A stretch of DNA of 64,000 nucleotides from positions 43,420 through 107,419 of the forward strand of contig NZ_JAWRCU010000020.1 in NCBI RefSeq assembly GCF_033542235.1. Reading direction: 5' to 3'. Positions 50,508-59,648 of this stretch are shown in pieces. This DNA is from JAWRCU01 sp033542235 (lineage in GTDB: Bacteria; Pseudomonadota; Alphaproteobacteria; Rhizobiales; Rhizobiaceae). Under the pieces are notes generated by a model. The model ran no database searches and was not told the DNA's origin. It saw only the letters and a list, made by a program, of their open reading frames with translations. Every line of letters starts with the position of its first letter. The first letter of the stretch is position 1. The position numbers and the translations under genes were made by a program.

Positions 50508-52493
50508 TCACCCCTTCAGGCGCGCCCGTAGCTTGCCGTAATAGCCCCTCAGCGTCGGTAATCGTTCCTGAAGCATGTCCAGCCTTTCGTCGGACGGCTT
50601 CAGCCTGCCGGAATAGAAATCATCGAGTACTGACTTGTGGATGGCCAGCGCATCCTCGTCAGCCTCCGGCACCACGGTCGAAACCCGCGTCGGCAGCGTC
50701 TTGCCCTTCACCTTGATGCGATCGAGCTCGACGACCGTGAAGCGCGCGGCGGCGAGCTCGGCGGTGAGCTCACCGAGCAGGATGGGAACGTCGTAGTTCT
50801 TGGTCTCGCCTTCGAGCCGGGCTCCGAGATTGACAGCGTCGCCGAGCGCCGAATAGTCGAAACGGTGCTCCGAGCCCATATTGCCGACGACGACGTCGCC
50901 GGTGTTGATGCCCACGCCGATGGCGAGCCAGATCGGTTCCTCGCCGGCGGCCTGCGCTTCCTTCGCAAGTTCGTCATTGAGCGCATCGAGAGCCTTCAGC
51001 ATGCCGAGGGCGGCTTCGACCGCATGCACCGCATGGTCGGGGTCGTCGAGCGGCGCGTTCCAGAAAGCCATGATGGCATCGCCGATATATTTGTCGATCG
51101 TGCCGCCACACGAGAGAACGACCGCCGATAAAGGGTTGAGCAGCCGGTGCATCAGGGTGGTCAATCGCTCCGGCTCGTCTTTCAGCGCTTCGGAGATGGT
51201 GGTGAAACCGCGCACGTCGCTGAACAGGATCGACAGCGTCTTGCGCTCGCCACCGAGGCGAAGCCGCGCGGGCTCGGCGGCGAGGCGGTCGACGAGCACT
51301 GGCGAGAGATATTGCTGGAATGCGCGGGTGATGCTGCGCCGCAAACGCCGTTCGGCTGCGTAATCACGCGCAGTTTGTGCTGCCGCGACTGCAACGAAGG
51401 CAAACGCCGGCGCGACCGGCGGTACGTATAGCTGGGCGAAGCGGAGAAGCAGAAAGCTCCCAGCGACTGAGACGGCGACTGCAAGCGCAGCAAAGAGCGC
51501 GGTTACCCAGCTTGTGTTGCGCCAGATCGCGACCGCTGCGGCAAGCACAGCGAAAATTGTGAGAGCTGCAACCAGGAAAGGCGATGCCGTGGCAATGAAC
51601 AGGCCCTTGGTGATGTTTTCGTAGATGGTGGCCTGAATTTCGGCTCCGGCGACGAGATGTTTGCTGCGCAGCGTGAAGGAGGTGGCGTAGCTGTCCGCCC
51701 CGCCTGCTTCGGCGGAAGGGGACGACTGTAGCGACAGCCCGACGATCGCGACCCGGCCTCGAAAGAAATCCTTGGGCAGGAATTCGGCCGGCTTCAGCGC
51801 CTGGTAATAGGAGACGGTCTGAAAGCTGCGCGCCGGGCCGAAGGTCTGAAGCAGCGCCTCATCGGGGATGTCGGCGGGCGTGACGCCCGCGCTTTTTGCG
51901 AGCACGGCGGCAAAGCCGTCGGGATAGCGGGGGATGCGGCGCAACGTGCCGTCATTGTCGAGCGCGATGGAGGCAATGCCCGTCATGGCGCCGGCCGCGA
52001 GCAGTTCCGGCAGCGGCTCGACCCGCATCACCTGATCGGCCTGCGGCGTTGCGATCACCGTCTGGTCGCCTGCGAGCGTCACGTCGGGGCCAAGCGCGGC
52101 GGCAAGCGCTGCATCCGCCGCCGCGTCGGTAGACGGCTCGGCGAAGATCATATCGAGCCCGATCGCCTTTGTGCCGGCCTCGCGCAGCGCCTTCACCAGA
52201 TCTGCGTGCAGGCTGCGGGGCCAGGGCCATTGCAGGCCGATTTCGGCGAAGGAGGGTTCGTCAATTGCAACGATGACCGGGGCATCGTCTGCGACCTCAG
52301 GCGGCAGAAGCGTGGACAGGTAGTCGAAGGCACGCGCCTCGATCAGCTTCCAGGGCTCGGTCGGTGCAATGGAGCCGAGCACCCCAATAGTGATGATGGC
52401 GATCAGGCCAATGCTGCGCCAGCGGTTCGCCTGCTCGGCCGCCGCCCGCCGGCGATTGGTGAGCAGGGAACGGAGGGCGGCTAGGCGGCTCAA
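50508..52493 (-). CDS. CHASE2-domain class III nucleotide cyclase
   Basis: A 661-residue membrane sensor-cyclase. One helix (about 27-44) is followed by a periplasmic CHASE2 domain (about 46-325: PVIVAIDEPSFAEIGLQWPW, AKAIGLD-like KAIGLDMIFAEPS, and VAIVGLSLQSSPSA), three helices (about 330-405), and a cytosolic cyclase (about 425-620). The two metal Asp are in FSDVRGFTT and KYIGDAIMAFW; the substrate Lys lies in DKYIGD; the second specificity site reads FDYSALGDAVN, nearest the adenylate-type Lys/Thr(Ser) pattern. It should make a cyclic nucleotide, probably cAMP, in response to a periplasmic cue. The TTG start at 52493 lacks a clear ribosome site and lies 39 bp from repeat A3. It is downstream of the FecR-TPR-barrel gene. 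Confidence 0.88.
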   Translation of the reverse strand: MSRLAALRSLLTNRRRAAAEQANRWRSIGLIAIITIGVLGSIAPTEPWKLIEARAFDYLSTLLPPEVADDAPVIVAIDEPSFAEIGLQWPWPRSLHADLVKALREAGTKAIGLDMIFAEPSTDAAADAALAAALGPDVTLAGDQTVIATPQADQVMRVEPLPELLAAGAMTGIASIALDNDGTLRRIPRYPDGFAAVLAKSAGVTPADIPDEALLQTFGPARSFQTVSYYQALKPAEFLPKDFFRGRVAIVGLSLQSSPSAEAGGADSYATSFTLRSKHLVAGAEIQATIYENITKGLFIATASPFLVAALTIFAVLAAAVAIWRNTSWVTALFAALAVAVSVAGSFLLLRFAQLYVPPVAPAFAFVAVAAAQTARDYAAERRLRRSITRAFQQYLSPVLVDRLAAEPARLRLGGERKTLSILFSDVRGFTTISEALKDEPERLTTLMHRLLNPLSAVVLSCGGTIDKYIGDAIMAFWNAPLDDPDHAVHAVEAALGMLKALDALNDELAKEAQAAGEEPIWLAIGVGINTGDVVVGNMGSEHRFDYSALGDAVNLGARLEGETKNYDVPILLGELTAELAAARFTVVELDRIKVKGKTLPTRVSTVVPEADEDALAIHKSVLDDFYSGRLKPSDERLDMLQERLPTLRGYYGKLRARLKG

Positions 52494-52532
52494 GGGAGGG
52501 CGCCTGCAATAGCGACGTCGCGCCCTTTCGCA

Positions 52533-52686
52533 CCCCCCTCTGGCCTGCCGGCCATCTCCCCCTCAAGGGGGGAGATCGGACGGCCGCTTTGATTTCGCCA
52601 ATCGGCAGCGCCGCAGATTGGCGAAACCATCCAAGACAGCCAATCTCCCCCCTTGAGGGGGAGATGTCCGTCAGGACAGAGGGGGG
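52533..52686. repeat. Palindromic element, family A copy 3 (cyclase upstream region)
   Basis: It has the same CCCCCCTCTG...CCATCTCCCCC arms, with GGGGAGAT hairpins and the central pair TTTCGCCAATC / GATTGGCGAAA, which is perfect here. Arms differ from copy 1 at a few bases (CTCAAGG instead of CACAAGG). It lies between the FecR-TPR-barrel and cyclase genes, where it could affect their linked expression. Confidence 0.88.
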
Positions 52687-52739
52687 TAAGCAGCGCCGCC
52701 CGCCTTCGATGAGTTAGGGCTGGTGCCCTCGTGCCCACG

Positions 52740-55700
52740 TCAGAACCTGACCTTCAGCGAACCAACGATCGAGCGACCCCAGCCGGGAATGGAAGGGGCG
52801 ACTTCGAACTCCTGGTCGAAGAGATTGTAGGCCGCAAGGTCGAGCTCGAATCGCTTATCGAAGGGCTCCCAGGTGAGGAAGGCATCAGCCGTCCAGTACT
52901 CGGCTAGCGTCGTCCCGGACAGGTCGCCGTCCCTTTCGCCCACATAGGTGGCGGCGAGCGTGACCTTGAGGTTGATCGGGTTGACCCAGCTTATGCCGAC
53001 GCGCCCCAACATATCGGGAACGAAAGGAATAGGTCCGTCGAAGCCGGGCGTCTTGTTCTTGGAATCCAGCCAGGCGACAGTTCCGAACGCGCCGAAACCG
53101 TGACCGAGCCAGACATTCGCTGTCGCGCTCACGCGCTCGAGGGTGCCGTCGCTCAGCGGTGTGGCGTCGATTGTTGCCGGCTGCGGGATGGAAATGTTTG
53201 TCAGGTTCTGGTGCTGGTAATCGACAGTTGTGAAGAAACGGCTGGTCCACTCCGCGTCCCAGCGCGCGATGAAGGTGTCGGAATAGCCGTCGAGCGCGAG
53301 CGGCACCTGGTTGGACTGCAGCCCCAGCACGCCGATTGGTGCCAGGGTGGTGTTGGTGAATGACGCCGACTCCCTCATGAAGCCCGCGCGCAGCCATTGG
53401 CCTTCGGCGGGCGCCCAGGCCACGCCGAGGCGCGGCTCGAAACGATCGGTGGAGAGCGAATCGCCATTGAGGCTGGTCCCGAACGCCGCAGCTTCGAATT
53501 TCAGATCCTGCGTGATCTCGTAAAGCGCGTCTATATAGGCGCGGCCCAAGGTCAGGTTGAGCTCCTGACGCTCGCTGATGGGATCCTGCGGGATGGGGAA
53601 GCCTCGGATTACCAACGTCGACGTCTGAAGATTGGACGCTTCGTAGTCCAGAGTGCCTCCCTCGACGCCATATCTGAAGGTCAGATCACCCACGCCATAA
53701 GCGTGGCCGACTGCGGCCAAATAGGACGTTTGTTTGACCTGGCCTTCGATGGAACTGTCCAAGCCGGCCGGACCGAAGATCGTATCGTTGACGATTACGC
53801 CGCTTTCGTTGCTGCTCCGGTCGAATCCAGTGGCGAAAACCGCAGCGTTGACGACATTGCGATATCCGAATGTGTGGCTCCACCCGAGACCCGCAGTGGC
53901 AGTCTTGTCTTCGACGGTTCTGTCGTAAGTGCCGCCGCGGATCAGGGCGTCGATCGAAAAACCGAACGGAGTGGGGTAGCTGAACGGAACCGGTGGGTTC
54001 AAAGCTACCACGCCATCCAGTAGATCGGGCTTGTTTTCGTTCAGGTTCACATACGCAACGACGCGATCGTTCGGCGTCGGCTTGACCGCGATATAGCCCG
54101 TACCGGTGACGTTCTGGAGCTGAAGGTCGAACTGCGAAGTCGGGTCCGCAAGGCCAGGTGTGAAGCCTTGGCGGAAATCCTTCGAACGTTCGGCATTGAC
54201 CTGTCCGTAGAAGCTCCACGGCACGGGATCGGCAATATAGCCCTGAACCTCGCCTTCGGTCGTCCAGCCCCAGTCCTGGCCCCGGCCTTCAGTCTCGCCG
54301 TTGTTGATGAAGCCGCCGCCGATCGAGCCTTCGACAAACGGTCGCCGGAAGAGGTTCGCTGTCCGCGACCGGCCGGACAGCATCAGCGGATCCAGCATCA
54401 GGCCTTGGAAGAAGGCAGAGAAGGATGAGTTGTTCGACTCTGGGTCCGTCAGCAGGCTGCCATGGCCGAGATTGAGCGCGAAGGAAGCCGCGCTGCCGGC
54501 TAGCGCCTGGTCGATATAGCCGGTCGCCGCGAACGGGTCGAAGGTCACGTCGCCATAGTAGCGGCCCCAGGCATTGAGCCCTTGCAGGCGGAAGGCTTCG
54601 TTGAGCAGCGATCCAGCATCGCGATTGGCGCTGAGCGAGGCAAAGTTGCCGCCGCGGGCCTGGGCCCGCCGCAGCGTCTCCTGCGCGCTCTCGATCGCGC
54701 GGTCGGAATCGTAGTCGTCGATTGCGATCGCCGTCTCGACGCTGGTGGTGACCGGATCGTTGGGGTCGAGGCGATCGGCATTCTCCAGCGCCTGCTCGGC
54801 CGGTTCAAGCTGTCCGCTCTCGTAGTAGCCGCCGGCGAGCAGGAGGAGCGCCTGCGCATAGGCGGGGTTGGCGGTGGAGCCGGCGAGCAGATCCTGCATG
54901 GCCTTGTCCATCTCGCCGGTCTGCAGGTGGTAACGCCCGCGCGCGACAAGCGCGATGTCGAAGGAGGGGTCGACGGCCATCGCCTTGTCGATCAAGGCCT
55001 TGGCTTCCTTGACCCTGTCCTGGTCGAGATAGAGGATCGCCAGGTTGGCGTAGGAGACAGGGTCGTAAGGGTCGAGCTCGATCGCCCGTTTGAAGGCCGC
55101 TTCCGCTTCGCGCTCGGCATTGCGCGAGCTCTGGATGTTGCCGATCGCGTTCCAGACCGAGCTCGATCCCGGCGCGATTTCAGCGGCGCGGGAGAGATCG
55201 GCAAGCGCGCCGTCGAGATCGCTTTTGATCCCGGCCTTGTAGTTGGCGCGGGCCTCCAGCGCAGTCGAGTCGTCCGGGTCGATGGCGAGGGAGCGGTCGA
55301 CGGCCGCCTTGATCTGGTCGCGGTCGTCGACGAGAAGTGCGAGCTGTGCACGAGCGGCAGGCAAGGACGGATCGTTCGGATAGCGCGCTTCGGCCCGCTT
55401 GATGACGTCGATCGCCGCCGGGATATCCTTCAGGAAGCCGGCGGTCCAGGCTTCCACAAGGGCGGCATAGGGCCCGCCGTCCCCGATGGTGGGAGGCCGC
55501 TCCACACGCTTCGGATCGGCGAGCGCCCGAGCGAAATAGCCGCCGTAAAGCGCAATTGCCCTGCGCTTGGCATCGAGCCGAGGCGCCGCCCTTTCGAACA
55601 GCCTTGCCGACTCTCCGTATTTCTGCTCCGAGCCGGCGGCGAGCGCGTCGATCAGGTCGAGCCGCGCCTTCTGAGATGGCGACAGCTGGAACTTGCGCGC

Positions 55701-56486
55701 TTGTGCTGCAGCGTCGAGCGCCGCCTGCTTGCCGTCATAGGAAAGCGAAACTTCGGCGAGCGTCAGCCAGTCTTCCGCGCTGCGTGCTAGTACCGGAATC
55801 GCCGCGACGCGCGATCTCTCGCGGCGCATTTCGGGGCTTGAGAGCGGCGAGACCGGCATCCACCCGAAGGAATTGCGAAGCGACAGGTAGAAGAGCATCT
55901 GCTCGCGGTCTTTCGGGTCGACGATCACGACCTTGGTCGGTGCCTGTCCTATCCGGGCAACTGCGGCCTCGCCGCGAGCGACGCTGACGGAGCCGAGTTC
56001 ATTGGAGAGTTGGACCACGCCTTCGAGCACGATCAGCGAGGTCTTGTCGCCCTCGACTGTCATCGACCAGTCCGTGCCGCGGATCGCCGCCGCCGCTGCA
56101 GGCGTCTCGATGGTGAGGCCCTGGCCGCCGCGCTCGGCGCGCGCCCAGATCGCGCCGGCCTGCAGGCCGAGCACCGTATCCTCCGCGGCTCCAACCTTCT
56201 TCACGAGCAGCGTGGTATTGCGCGCCATGCGGATCTGGGTGTGGTCGGCGAACAGAACGGCAAGATTGCCGGTGGCGTTGGTGCGCAGCATGTCGCCGGG
56301 CAGGAGGTCCTGTTTGATGTCGACGCTGCGCCAGGGCGGCAGGTCGATGAACAGCACTTCCTCACCGGATTTGCGTGCGATCACCGAGCCGGCCGGCGTC
56401 GAGGCGCGTTGAACGACCTCCGCGGAGGCAGGGATAGCCGTGCTGAGAAGCGCTGCCGCCGTCAGTGCCGAGAGAAAACTGCGCAT
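52740..56486 (-). CDS. FecR-TPR-outer-membrane beta-barrel protein
   Basis: A 1248-residue protein in three parts. After a Sec signal peptide (ASA-E near residue 23) comes a FecR domain (about 50-150: DMLRTNATGNLAVLFADHTQ, ETPAAAAAIRGTDWSM). A TPR solenoid follows (about 230-620, with repeats such as AEAAFKRAIELDPYDPVSYA). The last 530 residues are a TonB-receptor-like beta-barrel without a plug, ending in SIVGSLKVRF with the C-terminal Phe needed for outer-membrane insertion. No sigma factor gene is near, so a classical FecIR role is unlikely. ATG 56486 has the signal peptide directly after it. It precedes the CHASE2 cyclase gene and is divergent from a PycTM-like gene. I infer an outer-membrane sensor or scaffold. 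Confidence 0.87.
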   Translation of the reverse strand: MRSFLSALTAAALLSTAIPASAEVVQRASTPAGSVIARKSGEEVLFIDLPPWRSVDIKQDLLPGDMLRTNATGNLAVLFADHTQIRMARNTTLLVKKVGAAEDTVLGLQAGAIWARAERGGQGLTIETPAAAAAIRGTDWSMTVEGDKTSLIVLEGVVQLSNELGSVSVARGEAAVARIGQAPTKVVIVDPKDREQMLFYLSLRNSFGWMPVSPLSSPEMRRERSRVAAIPVLARSAEDWLTLAEVSLSYDGKQAALDAAAQARKFQLSPSQKARLDLIDALAAGSEQKYGESARLFERAAPRLDAKRRAIALYGGYFARALADPKRVERPPTIGDGGPYAALVEAWTAGFLKDIPAAIDVIKRAEARYPNDPSLPAARAQLALLVDDRDQIKAAVDRSLAIDPDDSTALEARANYKAGIKSDLDGALADLSRAAEIAPGSSSVWNAIGNIQSSRNAEREAEAAFKRAIELDPYDPVSYANLAILYLDQDRVKEAKALIDKAMAVDPSFDIALVARGRYHLQTGEMDKAMQDLLAGSTANPAYAQALLLLAGGYYESGQLEPAEQALENADRLDPNDPVTTSVETAIAIDDYDSDRAIESAQETLRRAQARGGNFASLSANRDAGSLLNEAFRLQGLNAWGRYYGDVTFDPFAATGYIDQALAGSAASFALNLGHGSLLTDPESNNSSFSAFFQGLMLDPLMLSGRSRTANLFRRPFVEGSIGGGFINNGETEGRGQDWGWTTEGEVQGYIADPVPWSFYGQVNAERSKDFRQGFTPGLADPTSQFDLQLQNVTGTGYIAVKPTPNDRVVAYVNLNENKPDLLDGVVALNPPVPFSYPTPFGFSIDALIRGGTYDRTVEDKTATAGLGWSHTFGYRNVVNAAVFATGFDRSSNESGVIVNDTIFGPAGLDSSIEGQVKQTSYLAAVGHAYGVGDLTFRYGVEGGTLDYEASNLQTSTLVIRGFPIPQDPISERQELNLTLGRAYIDALYEITQDLKFEAAAFGTSLNGDSLSTDRFEPRLGVAWAPAEGQWLRAGFMRESASFTNTTLAPIGVLGLQSNQVPLALDGYSDTFIARWDAEWTSRFFTTVDYQHQNLTNISIPQPATIDATPLSDGTLERVSATANVWLGHGFGAFGTVAWLDSKNKTPGFDGPIPFVPDMLGRVGISWVNPINLKVTLAATYVGERDGDLSGTTLAEYWTADAFLTWEPFDKRFELDLAAYNLFDQEFEVAPSIPGWGRSIVGSLKVRF

Positions 56487-56624
56487 ATGTGAGATTGTCT
56501 CCCCACCCCGGCGGGCGTTATTGGAGAGCAAATTCCCACTGTCAAGATTTCCGTTTGCCGGCCGAGCGTGAATCCGGCATTCATCGACAATTCGGCAACA
56601 ACATCAGGCAGACACGCTAAACTT

Positions 56625-57206
56625 ATGAAGAAAAGCACCAAGACCAGCCCGTCGGGCGAGGGGGCAGACCACCAAGCGAAGCCTGCTTTCAAGGGGACCG
56701 AGGCGGATGCGCGGGAGTATCTGGTTCATCTCGAGAAAATCAACTCGGTCTATTACGACCAGATCAAGATCGCCGACCAGAAGGCGGCCTTCATCTTCAC
56801 CTTCATGCTGGCCTTCCTGGTCTCTTCGGCCGAAGGCAGCAGCGTCTTCAAGATGGAGCGCTACATGAGCGGCAAATGGCCGCTGATGATATCTTCGGCG
56901 ATTCTTGCCGTCGCTGTCGCCATTTCGCTCGTCAGCGCGATCCTCGTCGTCCTGCCGCGCCACCGCGCCAAATCGACCTCGCTCTACTGGGGCGGATGGA
57001 AGGCGAACCGGGAAATGTTCATCGCCGCGCATGACTCGCGTGATCCGAACTATCTGTTCAACGAGTATCTGAGCAACGTCGATAATCTGGCGATGATCAA
57101 CCGCTCGAAATATCGGCATGTGAGCCATTCCTTCAGGGGCCTGATCGTGGCGGTGCTGGCCTACCTGGCAATCCTCGTGGTGGGCTCGGCCGTTCCAACT
57201 CCTTAG
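56625..57206 (+). CDS. Pycsar-effector-like (PycTM/DUF5706) membrane protein
   Basis: A 193-residue protein: a charged N-terminus, a helix YYDQIKIADQKAAFIFTFML (about residues 44-63) with the ADQKA motif seen in the DUF5706/PycTM family, two or three membrane helices (about 52-75, 90-115, 165-187), and a cytosolic part with SLYWGGW and INRSKYRHVSHSFRG. Known PycTM effectors damage the membrane when a cyclic nucleotide from a partner cyclase binds. A GTG at 56568 would add 19 residues; ATG 56625 is given, but neither has a strong ribosome site. It is divergent from the FecR-TPR-barrel gene and 4.1 kb from the CHASE2 cyclase. Family assignment rests on motif reading only. Confidence 0.7.
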   Translation: MKKSTKTSPSGEGADHQAKPAFKGTEADAREYLVHLEKINSVYYDQIKIADQKAAFIFTFMLAFLVSSAEGSSVFKMERYMSGKWPLMISSAILAVAVAISLVSAILVVLPRHRAKSTSLYWGGWKANREMFIAAHDSRDPNYLFNEYLSNVDNLAMINRSKYRHVSHSFRGLIVAVLAYLAILVVGSAVPTP

Positions 57207-57321
57207 GGACGTTCCGAAAACGATCCCGGGGTTCTTGCAGTAAGAACCTGCGTAGACAAACCAATCCAGGCGCGCATTTGTAGGGCCACCCACGAATCCG
57301 GCCTAATCAGGAGGGCGAAAC

Positions 57322-58602
57322 ATGGCATTCGACATCATCGTCAAGGGCGGCGTCCTGCCTGACGGGGGGAGGGCCGATATCGGCATTTCGGGCGACCGCA
57401 TCACGGCAATCGAGCCGGCGATCGCGGCGGAAGCCGGCGAGCTCATAGACGCGACGGGAAACCTTGTTTCGCCGCCCTTCGTCGACCCCCATTTCCACAT
57501 GGATGCGACGCTCTCCTACGGCATTCCGCGTATCAACGCGTCCGGCACGCTGCTCGAAGGCATTGCGCTCTGGGGCGAACTGAAACCGCTCTTGACGCAT
57601 GAGGCGGTGCGCGAGCGCGCGCTTGCCTATTGCGACTGGGCAGTGTCAATGGGATTGCTGGCGATCCGCACCCATGTGGACGTCTGCGACGACCGGCTGC
57701 TCGCGGTGGAGGCGCTGCTCGAGGTGAAGAGGCTGGTCGCGCCCTATATCGACCTGCAACTCGTCGCGTTTCCGCAGGACGGCCTCTACCGCTCGCCGAA
57801 CGCGAGACAGAACACGATACGGGCGCTGGACCTCGGCGTCGATGTGGTCGGCGGCATCCCGCATTTCGAGCGCACGATGGCCGACGGGCGCCGCTCGGTG
57901 ACGGAGCTCTGCGAGATTGCGGCGGCGCGCGGCCTGATGGTTGATATGCATTGTGACGAGACCGACGATCCGCTGTCGCGCCACATCGAGCAGCTCGCCT
58001 ACGAGGCTCAACGCCTCGGTTTGCAGGGCCGGGTGGCCGGCTCGCACCTCACCTCCATGCATTCCATGGACAATTATTATGTCTCGAAGCTCCTGCCGCT
58101 CATCGCCGAAGCGGGTGTTTCGGCGATCCCCAACCCGCTCATCAACATCGTGCTCCAGGGCCGCCATGACACCTATCCGAAGCGGCGTGGGCTCACCCGC
58201 GTTCCGGAAATGATCAAGGCCGGCGTCCGCGTCGGCTTCGGCCAGGATTGTGTGCTCGACCCCTGGTATTCGCTGGGGACGGCAGACATGCTGGACGTCG
58301 CTTTCATGGGCCTGCACGTCGCGCAGATGACGAGCCCTGCCGACATGCGCCGCTGCTTCGACATGGTCACAGCGGTAAATGCAGAGATCATGGGTCTTCA
58401 AGACCATGGCCTTGCGGTGGGCAAGCAGGCGAGCCTCGTCGTGCTGGATGCAGGAAACCCGATCGAGGCAATCAGGTTGAGACCAGAGCGGCTATGTGTG
58501 ATCGCCAAGGGGAAGATTGTCGCGAGGCGGCAGAGGCAGGACACCAGACTTGCGCTGCCGGGGCGGCCGGCAAACGTGAACAGGCGGCATAGGGCGGGCT
58601 AG
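57322..58602 (+). CDS. codA: Cytosine deaminase-like amidohydrolase
   Basis: A 426-residue metal-dependent amidohydrolase: HFHMD near residue 58, HVDVCDD near 116, the Glu/His site HCDETDDP near 212, and GQDCVLDPWY near 308, the pattern of bacterial cytosine deaminases and close N-acyl/creatinine-type relatives. It would convert cytosine to uracil and ammonia. AGGAGGGCGAAAC precedes the ATG. The final 30 residues are unusually Arg-rich (RRQRQDTRLALPGRP). It lies beside the PycTM-like gene but 115 bp away, so it is probably a separate unit. Confidence 0.82.
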   Translation: MAFDIIVKGGVLPDGGRADIGISGDRITAIEPAIAAEAGELIDATGNLVSPPFVDPHFHMDATLSYGIPRINASGTLLEGIALWGELKPLLTHEAVRERALAYCDWAVSMGLLAIRTHVDVCDDRLLAVEALLEVKRLVAPYIDLQLVAFPQDGLYRSPNARQNTIRALDLGVDVVGGIPHFERTMADGRRSVTELCEIAAARGLMVDMHCDETDDPLSRHIEQLAYEAQRLGLQGRVAGSHLTSMHSMDNYYVSKLLPLIAEAGVSAIPNPLINIVLQGRHDTYPKRRGLTRVPEMIKAGVRVGFGQDCVLDPWYSLGTADMLDVAFMGLHVAQMTSPADMRRCFDMVTAVNAEIMGLQDHGLAVGKQASLVVLDAGNPIEAIRLRPERLCVIAKGKIVARRQRQDTRLALPGRPANVNRRHRAG

Positions 58603-58676
58603 CATGACTCCGAACCGAAGGTCAGCGCAGCAAAAGTTGCAGACTTTTCGGACAGGATCACGCGCCAAAACAAGAG

Positions 58677-59447
58677 CTAGAACAGCCCAGCTTTCGACGG
58701 CGGAATCGGCGCTACATTCGGCAGGACAACGGGACCGGAGGACTTGGGCGCAGGCGCCGAGCCGGACTGTGCGGCCGCGCCGGCGGCTTCCGATGGAGGG
58801 GCATTTCCGCCTAGCAACGACTTGACCGCCTGCGCGGTCGCGGCCTCAATATCGGTGACCTCATCGGGCGGCAGCGTCGTGTCGTCGGAATCGAAAACAC
58901 GCGTGAACTGCCGGTCGTCCACGACGATGACCCCGTCGCCCGGTATCTGCATCTTGCGCTCCTTGCCGTCGGCGCAGACCATCGGCGCTTGGGTGTCGCC
59001 GCCGGGCCAGGCGGACAGCTGGCAATCGACATCCTCGAACCAGTTGCTCTTGTTGTCGGCGAAGGACATGCGGAAAGTACCTTTGCCGATGCGGGTGATC
59101 AGGTCGCCATTGTCGGCGATCCAGGCCCAGTGCAGGGGCTCCGGCAACTGGTCGTCGCGCGACCAGGGCGAGGCGACCATCGGCGCCTGCTTGTAGCCGC
59201 CTTCGAGCGCGACGCGATACCAGGTCATGGCCGACGCGTATTCGGGCGGCAGGTCTGGCTTCTCGTCGGAGAAAATGTGATCCGCGCCGTCTTTCAGCGC
59301 CTCTATGTTCTTGGGCGTGAAGGCGAAACTCGTGTCGGCGCCGCTGACCACGTTTGGGTCGACACGTCGGTCAAAGGCGTGCACGACCGCGCCGCTGCCC
59401 ACGAGGAACAGCGACGACACTACACAGAACTGTACAAGACGCGACAT
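58677..59447 (-). CDS. Exported protein of unknown function with Pro/Ala-rich tail
   Basis: A 256-residue protein with an N-terminal signal peptide (about 1-24, VVHAF) and a compact domain including HWAWIADNGDLITRIGKGTF and DVDCQLSAWPGGD; the last 50 residues are low-complexity Ala/Pro/Ser. Two Cys in the mature domain could pair. I do not recognise the family. It is divergent from the nfeD gene. The start ATG at 59447 gives a normal signal peptide. Confidence 0.7.
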   Translation of the reverse strand: MSRLVQFCVVSSLFLVGSGAVVHAFDRRVDPNVVSGADTSFAFTPKNIEALKDGADHIFSDEKPDLPPEYASAMTWYRVALEGGYKQAPMVASPWSRDDQLPEPLHWAWIADNGDLITRIGKGTFRMSFADNKSNWFEDVDCQLSAWPGGDTQAPMVCADGKERKMQIPGDGVIVVDDRQFTRVFDSDDTTLPPDEVTDIEAATAQAVKSLLGGNAPPSEAAGAAAQSGSAPAPKSSGPVVLPNVAPIPPSKAGLF

Positions 59448-59648
59448 AGCGGATGCACTTTAGCATCGGATGAAGCATTGGTGAACTGGCGGCGGGGATT
59501 GCCCGGGGCGACCGCAATTGCGGAGAAATAGCCCTCGAATGCCTGTCTTGCCGGGCATTCCTCCACGGGGAGATCGGCCGGCGGCTAGCGGATATCTTGT
59601 GGATTTCGGCGGAAGAGGACTCCATATTCTGATCATGGAGCCCTGGCC

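Noticed and set aside
52740..56486. Classical FecR anti-sigma regulator with a ferric-citrate receptor
   Set aside because: No ECF sigma gene is adjacent, the barrel lacks a plug and TonB box, and the TPR part is foreign to that system.
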